Below, in pieces: positions 54,277 to 64,000 of a stretch of 64,000 nt of DNA. Both the position numbers and the translations under genes were made by a program. Source of the stretch: Gloeopeniophorella convolvens (taxonomy: Eukaryota > Basidiomycota > Agaricomycetes > Russulales). Each line of letters opens with the position of its first letter. Position 1 is the stretch's first letter. The DNA lies in NCBI GenBank assembly GCA_022496205.1, contig WTXD01000001.1:930001-994000 (forward strand). Direction: 5' to 3'. The notes beneath the pieces were generated by a model. That model saw only the letters and a list, made by a program, of their open reading frames with translations. It was not told the origin of the DNA and ran no database searches.

Positions 54277-55417
54277 ATGTCCCGTCGCATACTACCCCAC
54301 CTTCTCAAACAATTAGAACGCATCGAGCCGGGGGTAAAGTTCGATCAGGCCCTCCCGCGCGTGCGATCGTCCTCTGGCAACGTTTACTTTGTGAAGACCG
54401 CTTCTTCGGCAGAAAGAGAGCAATACATCGGGGAGGTAGAGTCGCTCAGAGCCCTAAGCACAGCTGCTCCAGGGCTAGCTCCCTCCGTGTTGGCATTTGG
54501 ATTCGTCGATTCCAACGGCGACGAGACTGACTCCCCGGAAGGCCGCCCATATTTCATCTCCGAGTACAAAGACTTTACTTCCTTGACGGAAAGCTCAGGA
54601 GTCACACTGGGCAAACGATTGTCTACAGAGATGCACAAATACAAGAGTGCGAAGGGATACGGATTCGATGTGCCGACGTTCTGCGGCGCTACGCGACTAC
54701 GGAATGGATGGCACGAAACCTGGGAAGAGTGTTACGACGCTCTGATTGGGGATCTACTGTCCACACTGTCCACTCGGGGACGTTATTCAGAATTGTGCCA
54801 GAAGGGACAGGAGATACGGGACAGGTGAGCATGGGCCTTATACCCGCCTCTTGTACAACCAATTAACATTCCACAGGGTGGTTCCTACTCTACTCGGACC
54901 GCTTCATATCGAGCCTGTGCTACTGCACGGCGATCTCTGGGTATTGCATGTAGCCTTCGCAGTAGTCCCGGTCTGACACAGTCGCAACCGCGTATTCACA
55001 CAGAGTGGTAACACTGGAGCAGATACAGCCACTGGCCAGCCCATCATCTTTGATCCATCTTCGTTCTATGGACACAACGAGATGGAGTAGGTGATCGAGA
55101 CGCCTGATTACGTGGGCGAAGACTGATACTGCCGGAGTCTCGCCATAGCTCGCATATTCGGGGGAATACCACAGTCGTTCTTCAAAACGTACCACCAGTA
55201 CACGCCCAAGGCGGAGCCCGCGGAGGAGTACGAGCTGAGAGGAGACTTGTACGAGCTTTTCCACTATTTGAATCACACCGTGTTATTCGGGGTGAGTACC
55301 AAGGCTGCCGGGTGTGATATGGATATTGATGGGGCCAACGAAACATTGCAGGGGGGATATGCGAGCAGCGCGCTGCGAAAGATGGAGAAGCTATTGCGGG
55401 CGGTTCCTAGTAATTAG
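54277..55417 (+). CDS. FN3K: Fructosamine/ketosamine 3-kinase
   Basis: Phosphorylates sugar-amine adducts on proteins, a deglycation step. Five exons join in frame (54277-54824, 54877-54940, 55004-55086, 55138-55291, 55352-55417) into 304 residues, close to the 309 of human FN3K. The N-lobe reads SSGNVYFVKTASSAEREQYI with the ATP-contacting Lys; GEVESLRALS; then PEGRPYFISEYKDF. The C-lobe has PVLLHGDLWSGNTG with catalytic HGD, IIFDPSSFYGHNEMDLAI with the metal-binding Asp, and GGYASSALRKMEKLLRA at the end. No mitochondrial signal. It sits between CQD1 and RPB2. Specificity (fructosamine, ribulosamine) is not resolvable from sequence. Confidence 0.92.
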
Positions 55418-55805
55418 GTATCAATACATGTTCGCGGGCCCAGTCGGATGTAGTGTCCGTGTTTTGTGAGTGCGAATAAATTGATCTGGAAGTGGATGCC
55501 CGAGCGAGACAGCGGGTTCGGAGTCATGGAGAACGTTCGACTCGCTATGTAAGGGGTTGCTCGAGGGCCCTCGAGGGGTCGGAAGCGCCGGTGAGTCGGC
55601 GAGCGCGAGTCAACAGAACCAAACAAGACACACCTTTTGGACATCGGCCTTGTGAGTGCACGCTTGCTCAGCAGCAGCTTCCTCCTCGCGTCCTCCCAAC
55701 CCGACTCGCGTAACTTTGCGCGTCCAAGAGGGTCACTCTCTCTAGCTGCTGGAAATTTGTCGGAGCTATCTCCTTGTCTAATTGCCGTTGGGTTCTCGTC
55801 CCAGG
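55418..55805. other. Intergenic, 0.4 kb
   Basis: Contains the RPB2 promoter and the FN3K 3' end. Short antisense frames have no motif. No TATA box seen. Confidence 0.4.
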
Positions 55806-58800
55806 ATGAGTGCCGGTACGCGTCGCGTTCACTTCTTTCAGTCTTGACGTGCTGCTTCACGTCCTCTGCCTAGCTGCTTCCCCGATCGCAGACCCCGCCT
55901 ACGACGACCCCGAACTTGAATTTGAAGCAGAGGATGACGACGAGGCCGAGGCATTGACCCAAGAAGACTGCTGGACCGTCATCTCCAGTTTCTTCGAAGA
56001 GAAGGGTCTGGTCCGACAGCAGCTCGACTCATTCGATGAGTTCGTGCAGAACAGCATGCAAGAACTCGTGGAGGAGAATGCAGATCTCGTTTTGGACCAG
56101 GCAGAACAGCATACGGGTCACGATGCGGATGTAACGCGTCGGTACGAGCTGCACTTTGGGCAAATCTACCTTTCGCGACCCACCATCACGGAGATGGACG
56201 GCTCTGTGGTGCCCGTCTTTCCTCAGGAGGCGCGCCTGCGCAACTTGACCTATTCTGCGCCCATCTACCTGGAGGTCTTCAAAGAGTACTCTCTTGGCCG
56301 CGAGGACCCCGACGGTCAACCGGGAGACATGATTTGGGAGCGGCAAAGAGAGGAACCAGTGAGGCCGGAGGATTCAAAGGTGTGGATAGGCAAGGTGCGT
56401 CTCTCCCCTACGTTGAGCCACTTCCTCCATGCGCTGACCGACCACTAGCTCCCAATCATGCTGCGTTCCGAGTTCTGCATCCTGTCAGGTCTTGGAGAAC
56501 GGGAGCTTTACGATCTAAACGAATGCCCTTATGACTCCGGAGGCTACTTCATCATTAATGGATCTGAGAAGGTTCTCATCGCGCAGGAGCGCATGGCCAC
56601 GAATCATGTATATGTCTTCGCCAAAGCACAGCCGTCTCCTATAAATTTCCTTGCAGAAATTCGCTCGGCTGTCGAGAAGGGTGGAAAGACTATCAGTCAG
56701 TTCCAGGTGAAGATGTTCCACCGAAACCAGGAAAAGACAGTACGCTTCCGTTCGAGTACCTGCAATTCACTGCATGTGCTCAACTTTTCCGCAGTCTGGA
56801 AACGTCATGAAAGCGACCATCCCGTACATCAAGGTTGATATCCCGATCTGGGTCGTTTTCCGCGCTCTGGGAGTCATGTCGGATCGTGATATTCTTGAGC
56901 ACATCTGCTACGACATGCAAGACATGCAGATGCTTGAAATGCTCAAGCCTTGTATCGATGATGGTTTCGTCATCCAGGACCGTGACGTGCGTGATTCTGG
57001 CGAGTTCGCTGCCTCTGAAAAGACTGACATCTTTCCCAGATCGCTCTGGATTTTATCGGCAATCGAGGCACAACGACTGGTCTGTCAAGAGAGCGCCGTA
57101 TTCGTTATGCACAGGAAATCCTCCAAAAGGAGATGCTCCCTCACGTCTCCATGTCCGAAGGCTCCGAGTCCAAGAAGGCGTACTTCTTTGGTTACATGGT
57201 TCACAGACTCCTGCTTGCCGCCATGGAGAGGCGGGAACTGGATGACCGTGACCACTTCGGGAAGAAGCGCCTGGATCTTGCCGGGCCGTTACTTGCCAAC
57301 TTGTTCCGGATGCTCTTCAGAAAGCTCACGCGCGATGTGTACCGTCACCTGCAGAAAGTGCGTCGTGACACGAGCCGTCTCCGCTCTGGTATTCATGGAT
57401 ATCGTAGTGCGTAGAGACTCACAAAGAGTTCAACTTGAACTTGGCTATCAAGCACAACACCATCACTAACGGTCTGAAGTACTCCCTCGCCACTGGAAAC
57501 TGGGGAGACCAGAAAAAGGCAATGTCTGCGAAGGCCGGGGTGTCTCAGGTACTTAACCGGTACACCTACGCCTCCACGCTGTCCCATTTGCGTCGGACCA
57601 ACACGCCGCTTGGTCGCGAGGGCAAGATTGCGAAACCGCGTCAACTCCACAACACTCACTGGGGCATGGTCTGTCCAGCCGAGACGCCGGAAGGTCAAGC
57701 TTGCGGTCTGGTCAAGAACTTGGCTCTCATGTCCACGATCTCCGTTGGTTCGATGTCGGGACCTATCATCGACTTCCTCGAAGAATGGGGTCTGGAATCT
57801 TTGGAAGAGAACGCGCACTCGTCCACGGTGACGACCAAGGTGTTCGTCAACGGCGTCTGGATGGGTGTCCACCGTGACCCGACCAACCTCATTGACACGT
57901 TGAAGAAGTTGCGTCGGAAGGACGACGTTCATCCCGAGGTTTCCATCGTGCGCGATATCCGAGAGAGAGAGCTTCGACTCTACACGGACCCTGGACGCGT
58001 TTGCCGACCGGTGTTCATTGTCGAAGATCAACACCTCACGCTGCAAAAGAAACATATACGGTGGATCCATCAGGGGCGGACTGACGACGGAGCAGATTTC
58101 ACGTGGCAGCATCTCACTAAAGCAGGCGTCATCGAGATGTTGGACGCCGAGGAAGAAGAGACGGTGATGATCTGCATGACTCCGGAAGACCTAGAGATTG
58201 CTCGGACGCGTCCGCCAACGGAGGAGACAACGATTGGACTCATAGACACGTCAGACGAGAGTAAAGAAGATTCCGACTCCGATTCAGGGTACCGGGAGAA
58301 GTTAAGACGGAAGAAGCTGAAGAAGCAGGAGGCCAAAGAGAAAGAAAATCAGGCCGACTTCAATCCAGCACCCCGCCTGAAGCCCGAACCAGGCAGATAT
58401 GCACCGCACATATACACGCACTGCGAAATCCACCCAAGTATGATTTTGGGTATCTGTGCAAGCATCATTCCGTTCCCCGATCATAACCAGGTACGTCTCA
58501 TTTTACCACCACGGATGATTTGCGGGGATCCTCATGCGGGGTTAGTCGCCTCGTAACACCTACCAATCCGCCATGGGTAAACAAGCCATGGGTATCTACC
58601 TAACAAACTTCCTCGTCCGCATGGACACCATGGCGAACATCTTGTATTACCCTCAAAAGCCTCTGGCCACGACACGGTCCATGGAGTACCTGAAGTTCCG
58701 AGAGCTTCCCGCAGGTCAAAATGCCATCGTGGCTATCCTGTGCTACAGTGGTTACAACCAGGAAGACTCGGTCATCATGAACCAGAGCTCGATTGACCGC

Positions 58801-60152
58801 GGCCTTTTCCGTTCAATCTACTACCGAAGCTATATGGACCTGGAGAAGCGTAGTGGCGTCACGCCGCTGGAGGAATTCGAGAAGCCGACGCGGGAGACCA
58901 CGCTTCGCATGAAGCATGGGACGTACGACAAGATCGAAGACGACGGCCTCGTCGCTCCGGGGACTGGCGTAGCTGGGGAAGACATCATCATCGGGAAGAC
59001 GGCGCCGTTGCCCCCGGACAACGAAGAGCTCGGCCAGCGGACGCGCACGCACAGCCGGCGCGACGTCTCGACTCCGCTGAAGAGCACCGAGAGCGGCACG
59101 GTCGACCAAGTCCTCATCACGACCAACTCGGAGGGCCAAAAGTTCGTCAAGATACGCGTGCGCTCGTCGCGTATCCCCCAGATCGGCGACAAGTTCGCGT
59201 CTCGGCACGGACAGAAGGGTACAATCGGTATCACGTACCGCCAGGAGGACATGCCCTTCACGTGCGAGGGTATCACGCCCGACATCGTCATCAACCCACA
59301 CGCCATCCCCTCGCGTATGACCATCGGGCATTTGGTCGAGTGCCTGCTGTCGAAGGTCGCCACGCTCGTCGGAAACGAGGGTGACGCGACGCCGTTCACG
59401 GACCTCACGGTGCAGTCTGTGTCCGACCATCTCGTGGAGCAGGGCTACCAGTCGCGCGGCCTCGAGGTGATGTACCACGGGCATACCGGGAGGAAGCTGC
59501 AGGCGCAGGTCTACTTTGGGCCCACGTACTACCAGCGCCTGAAGCACATGGTGGACGACAAGATCCACTCTCGTGCGCGCGGGCCCGTCCAGATCTTGAC
59601 GAGGCAACCTGTGGAGGGTCGTAGCCGTGATGGTGGTTTGCGGTTCGGTGAGATGGAGCGCGATTGCATGATTTCGCACGGTGTGGCTGCGTTCTTGAAG
59701 GAGCGTCTCTTCGACGCTAGCGACGCGTATCGACTCCACGTCTGTGATATGTGAGTTGCAAGGTCTCTTCGAGTATTTGCCAGTTCCTCATCGACCTTTG
59801 CAGATGTGGTTTGACGGCAATCGCGAACTTGGTTTGTGCCTACTGTCTGTTATTCTTCCTCGTATTGATATACCTTCCTCTCTTCAATAGAAAAAGCAGA
59901 GCTTCGAGGTGAGATGCTTTCTGGCTGGTCGTTGCTTATAAGTCGCTCACTACTTGTGTCGCAGTGCCGCGCTTGTAAGACCAAGACATCGTGTTCACAG
60001 CTTTTCATTCCATATGCTGCCAAGCTGCTCTTCCAGGTAAGTGATCCCGACAAAACTACGATCCTGGCTGACGCGCGCCTCTCCAGGAACTCCAAAGCAT
60101 GAACATCGCCGCGCGTCTGTATACCACTTCCACAGGTCGGATACGAGATTGA
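55806..60152 (+). CDS. RPB2: RNA polymerase II second-largest subunit
   Basis: Forms half of the Pol II active-site cleft in the nucleus. Eleven exons splice exactly in frame: 55806-55815, 55874-56394, 56449-56739, 56795-56986, 57040-57357, 57408-58490, 58546-59750, 59804-59831, 59891-59908, 59965-60036 and 60087-60152; 1267 residues. Landmarks: [107 protein letters not shown], and a C-terminal zinc site CDICGL and ECRACK. An acidic Asp/Ser/Glu plus Lys-rich insert occurs at about 58238-58350. No frame errors. RPB2 is within the MAT-A linkage group in many Agaricomycetes and is a standard phylogenetic marker. Confidence 0.97.
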
Positions 60153-60235
60153 TTTGATCCTCACTATCCTTGCTTTCGCACACATATGTATTCTAATCGC
60201 AATAATAAATGTGCTTTTACATAGCGAGCGAGAGT

Positions 60236-62585
60236 CTAATCGTCCCGGTTCTTCGCCCGCTGCCCGCCGCCGAGGAAACCTGCACGCTCGTCCGAGTGGT
60301 CCTCGTCGTCGTCCACGTGCGGCGACGCCCGGTGCACCTTGTGCGAGTCGTCGTCGTCGCTCAGGTCGTGCGCGTCCTCGTCCCCAATCTCGAAGACGAC
60401 AGCGTCTTCGTTGAGAGAAGCTGGGCCGCGCCTGTCAACTAGCGTTGCTTCGTCGTCGTCGCGGCGGTGCGCATCTGCTCGGCGCTCCATCGAGTCGAGA
60501 TCGTAGTCCTCGGCGTCTTCCTCGTCTTGAGCCAGCTCGTCGGACATGAGCAACGTAGACACCCAGATGGAGGTTAGGACGGGGTCAAGTGGAAAGAGTA
60601 AGGAGACACTTATCTGCTGTTGTGGGCCGATGGTCTCCAGAGGTAGGCGATTGCGCTGAACGCGAAGAAGTAGAGGAGAGACAGCCAACCATCCAGGAGC
60701 CACCAGCGGACTTTCCAGCTCTTCGCTGCGTAGTCTGTGTGGAGAAGGCTCAGAACGCGATAGATATGCCGGTAGGTAAAGTGCAAACCTTCTGCAAGGC
60801 GGCCCGTGAATGTGAGGGTAGAAACGACGAAGAAAATGGCGATGATGAGAACGACGAAAAAAAGGATGTATTGCAGCCTTCGGAACATCCGAAGCTTGTA
60901 ATGTTGCTTGCGAGCCCGCAGCTGTGCGATGGTAGCTGTGACCGCCTGTCATTAACGCGAAAGCAGAGAGATTGGGGATGCGTTACTATTGAGGGACCAA
61001 AGGATCCACATAAGGAAGCCGCTCAACGTGAATGCCAGGGGCACCACGAACATGAGCAACACTAGAGCCGACGTCGACTCGAACTCGAGCTCCACTATGC
61101 CTACGGCATACAACACTAGAGCATCCCTGAGTTGATGCACCTCATTGAATGGACAGATCCTTACCTCCGAAAATGAAGTGGGCCCCCGCAAGAACCTGAG
61201 CCTTGCGCATGGTTGGCCCCAGCTCGTCGCGAACGACGCTCAAACCGAGAGAAACGACCAGAAGCATGAAGAACGATAGGGAGTTTCTGCCTGCATCAAG
61301 AATAGCGACAACGAATAAGAAGACAGTGGATGCTGCGCCCTTCCCATGGGCGTTCAGGTAGCGGTAGTATGCTTATAAAACAGTCTCGTCAGCCATAACT
61401 GAGGCGGTCGGACAAAAGCCTACCTAGATTAGCTACCATTTCGATGATTAGGAAGCCAACAAGGCAGGAAAGATAATACTACGGAAGCCGGTAAGATACC
61501 AACATACACAGGCCGTTAGTGGGCTTACCTGTATGGGGAGAATCTCAGTGACATGCTTATAGCACATCCAGCCCCAAGCTGCGGCTAGCGCAGTATACAT
61601 GAGGAACATGACGAGGTAGAACTGCGGAGATAAGAGTCAGACGGGTATGGCAGGCGGGCTAATGCGTACATTGACTTTTGGATAGTCGGTCGCGGCAAGC
61701 TGCCCTTTGAACACGTTTTGGAAGAGGACAGTGCCATGGTAGGATGGATGCACATCCGAGGACTGGCGTCGATCCGGCGTGTCTTGTGGTGACGAGGTCT
61801 GTAATACCGTCACCGGTATGACAGCTAAGAGGTGGCGGTGTCAATTCGGAAGCCCGAACCGAGTGGTAGTCGACTTACCGACGCAGTAATATCCAGTCTT
61901 GCGAACGAGATACGTATGGTCGTGTACACGAGTAGTCCAGAGGGGCTAGGGTTGGGGTTCGCCCCCGATTGTCGCGGGAGCAGGTCGCGTCGGAACGGCG
62001 TGTCGAACTCGCTCGGCGGAGGTGTAGGGTTGCCTGCGGGATTGTTCCAGAATCCGTCTGTTGATGCGTTTCCTGGAGCCCTTCGCTCCCGGAAATGCAC
62101 CCGCGCAGACCAGAATGTGTGTTCTCAATTGCCTTTCCATCCGGCAGGTCGAGAATAAAGCGACCAAGATCAGAAGAAGTGCAGAATCCTCCTCGTACGG
62201 CGTCAGAGGTACACACGTATGTCTTCTGCTAGCGCAACCTATGAGTGTGCCGAAGCATCCCAGCATGCCAACACTCACAGGCAGGTAATCGTCTATTCGG
62301 ACGTGACCTTGCCAAGATACTGATAGTCGCCCCACTCGTAAATTACCATGGCCAATTGGCCCTGAGATGTGCTGTCAAAGCTGACTAGCTGGAGTTCAAT
62401 ACGGGTGGTTGAAAGTTGGAACGGGTGTGTGTACCATTAATGAAAGTGTTGCTACCGCTCCACATGCCCGAGCATATCTGCCTAGAGTAGTCTGTGTCGA
62501 GAATGGGGACCCGGTAAGCCGCCACCACCGATGCTGCGAGTAGCAGGGAGGCAGCCCAGGAGAGCAGCCTGCAGCTGCGGGGCAT
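60236..62585 (-). CDS. TMEM87/PTM1-like (GOST family) seven-helix Golgi protein
   Basis: Golgi/plasma-membrane seven-transmembrane protein of the GOST family (lung-seven-TM, PTM1, TMEM87). It opens with signal peptide MPRSCRLLSWAASLLLAASV, then YRVPILDTDYSRQICSGMWS and a luminal beta-rich domain with YVCTSDAVRGGFCTSSDLGR. The membrane part begins YLVMFLMYTALAAAWGWMCY and includes CLVGFLIIEMVANLAYYRYL, SLSFFMLLVVSLGLSV and YFFAFSAIAYLWRP. The cytosolic tail is long and acidic (DELAQDEEDAEDYDLDSMER, later DLSDDDDSHK), ending at 60236. Two one-base deletions disturb the luminal part (near 62303 and 62115). About ten introns. Divergent from SNX4 over 182 bases; tail to tail with RPB2. Confidence 0.85.
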
Positions 62586-62767
62586 TGGGAGGAGATGAGT
62601 AACCGTGAGTTTGAACGGAGACAGAATGACAGAATGAGCGCGGGCCGGGGATGGCAGCGCGTGTCCGTCTCCGCGTCTCCCGATCAAGCGCGTCTGTTGA
62701 CGTGTGTGTGTCACAACAAGTCCACCCAAAACCGCAGCGTCTTCAGCGCTACAGGAACCTCCTACCA
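62586..62767. promoter_or_regulatory. Divergent promoter of the TMEM87-like and SNX4 genes
   Basis: Only 182 bases between start codons. Shared promoter region, no TATA box seen. Confidence 0.45.
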
Positions 62768-64000
62768 ATGCTCGGCGACGATACTGAAGACGTATTCGAC
62801 TCTGTCACCTGGGAGTCCCCGGCGGACAACGGCTACGCAGCCACTGCCTCCGCATCCGCTCGCCCAGGTTTCAGGCAGAGCATAGAGGAGGGAGAGGAGA
62901 ACCGTGGCCCCCACGATCCCAAGTGGTACGGCTACCTATAACACAGGTCAAGGACCCTGTCAAGGAGTTGGCGGAAACAAAGGATGCATACGTCTCTTAC
63001 CTCGTCACCGCAAAGGTAGGCGTCGCACACGCTTGCTTGCTAGCCCCGGTGCTAATACAGTCAGACCAACCTATCCATCTTCTCAACTCCAAACCCGTCA
63101 TCACGGAGACGTTTCCAAGATTTCGTCTTTCTCCGCAATAACCTGCCAAAGACTTCCCCGCATGTGTCGTACCTCCCCTTCCGGATAAACACCGGCTTGG
63201 TGAGCCAGACGGCCGCTGGACAAGGCACTGCAATCTAATGCCTATCCAGAATACATCACCGGCGACAGGTTTAGCCCTGAGTTCATGGAGCGGCGTAGAC
63301 AAGAGTGAGCCATTCCAGACATACTATATGCATCGCTCACACCTAGTCCAGTCTACACCGCTTCCTCCAGCGCATTGCGAGACACCCTACGCTCCAACGC
63401 AGTACCCTTGTCCGCGCATTCTTCGAATCCACGGAATGGGTGCGTAGACATCCACTGCGATTTCTCCACATACTTATCGCCGCCCAGCACGTGATAATGC
63501 ACCAGCACGTCGCACATCCCCCAGGACCCGAACAGTCTCAGGGCGTCATCGACAACCTCTCTGACACCCTCCTCAACGCGTTCGCGCGTGTTCGCAAGCC
63601 TGACGAGCGCTTCCTTGTGATGCGTGAGAACGTGGACAAATTCGAGGAGAGCTTGGCCACGTCCGAACGTCTGTTCAGTCGGGTACGGAGTCGCACAACC
63701 GGTGAGTCTTCCTCTAAATAGTCTTCGGATGCTAGATCTGAGGCTGAATGAGCGGGCACTCCCGATTCGCCCGGTGAAGATCTCACGGCGGACTATCACG
63801 ATCTGGCGGTTGCTGTCCAAGGCCTTGGCTTCCTCGAATCCGGCATCACTGATCAGCTGAACCACTTCTCTAACACCTTGCTCGAGTTCTCGGCTCTGCT
63901 TCGACACACAGTATGTTCAAAGAGGCCTATCTTATATATTGTTCTAATTCTCTCTCAGACACAGAATACCATCGACCCATTCCTCATCCATCTTCATTCA
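62768..64000 (+). CDS. SNX4: Sorting nexin 4 / Atg24 (3' end beyond the window)
   Basis: PX-BAR protein for endosome-to-Golgi recycling and selective autophagy. The ATG at 62768 gives MLGDDTEDVFDSVTWESP, a low-complexity segment, then the PX domain: HDPKWYGYL, VKDPVKELAETKDAYVSYLV, STPNPSSRRRFQDFVFLRNN (phosphoinositide-binding Arg), AKDFPACVVPPLPDKHRL, YITGDRFSPEFMERRRQD and HRFLQRIARHPTLQRSTLVR followed by AFFESTEWH. The BAR domain begins around RVRKPDERFLVMRENVDKFE and continues to the right edge (LNHFSNTLLEFSALLRHT). One-base deletions at about 62938 and 63142 shift the frame. Introns near 63017-63064, 63196-63250 and 63307-63349 have normal ends. Confidence 0.9.

Noticed and set aside
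58813..59739. 308-residue minus-strand open frame
   Set aside because: It is antisense to the most conserved exon of RPB2; the Arg/Leu/Val-rich composition is that expected of GC-rich shadow frames.
1..64000. Calling AKR, GLDC, MIP, RSC9 and SNX4 pseudogenes
   Set aside because: Every break is a one-base deletion repaired by one base, splice sites and catalytic residues are kept, and essential single-copy genes are hit; sequence error explains this better.
1..64000. tRNA, rRNA or CRISPR
   Set aside because: I looked for tRNA-like T-arm motifs and regular repeat-spacer structure and found none convincing; a covariance-model scan would be decisive for small RNAs.

Overview
This window is nuclear DNA from a filamentous basidiomycete, almost certainly an Agaricomycete. 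The genes are dense and compact, carry many short introns (about 45-70 bases with GT(A/G)NGT donors), have long GC-rich exons, and include families seen mainly in mushrooms. I cannot name the species. The gene content (GLDC, SEC61 gamma, MIP, HD1/HD2, beta-flanking gene, glycogenin, YPL109C-like, RPB2) marks it as the extended A (homeodomain) mating-type region of a mushroom chromosome.

Layout. 1-12 kb: a partial aldo-keto reductase made of tiny exons, a ketopantoate reductase, a divergent pair that looks like a fucosylation module (membrane-anchored O-fucosyltransferase-like enzyme plus GDP-fucose-transporter-like protein), and a condensation-fold acyltransferase. 12-17 kb: an RSC9-like chromatin-remodelling subunit and an ARMH3/DUF1741 protein. 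17-27 kb: mitochondrial glycine decarboxylase P-protein, an orphan multi-pass membrane protein, the SEC61 gamma translocon subunit, and a mitochondrial PPR-like protein. 27-35 kb: COG1, TMEM115, FAM32A-like and a DDT/WHIM chromatin protein. 35-45 kb is the mating-type core: mitochondrial intermediate peptidase (MIP), then divergently transcribed HD1 and an HD2-like gene, a 584-bp MITE with a TA target duplication, and the beta-flanking gene. 45-64 kb: a small coiled protein, a LEA-like Ala-rich protein, a very long glycogenin, a UbiB/ABC1 kinase (CQD1-like), a fructosamine kinase, RPB2, a TMEM87/GOST protein and a partial sorting nexin 4.

How the genes work together. HD1 and HD2 proteins normally heterodimerise between mates to switch on the dikaryon programme. 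The rest of the region is housekeeping: Golgi and ER traffic (COG1, TMEM115, ARMH3, TMEM87, SEC61 gamma, SNX4), mitochondrial function (MIP, GLDC, PPR, CQD1) and transcription/chromatin (RPB2, RSC9, DDT/WHIM).

Two cautions. Several otherwise well-conserved genes (AKR, RSC9, GLDC, PPR, MIP, TMEM87, SNX4) carry single-base deletions, mostly beside short G or C runs, while RPB2, glycogenin, CQD1, FN3K, HD1 and PanE read cleanly. I read most of these as sequence or assembly errors rather than gene decay, and mark those genes as CDS. Second, the HD1 homeodomain has Glu at the normally invariant Asn51, and the HD2-like gene has no homeodomain I can recognise in any frame. These are the most interesting biological signals here.
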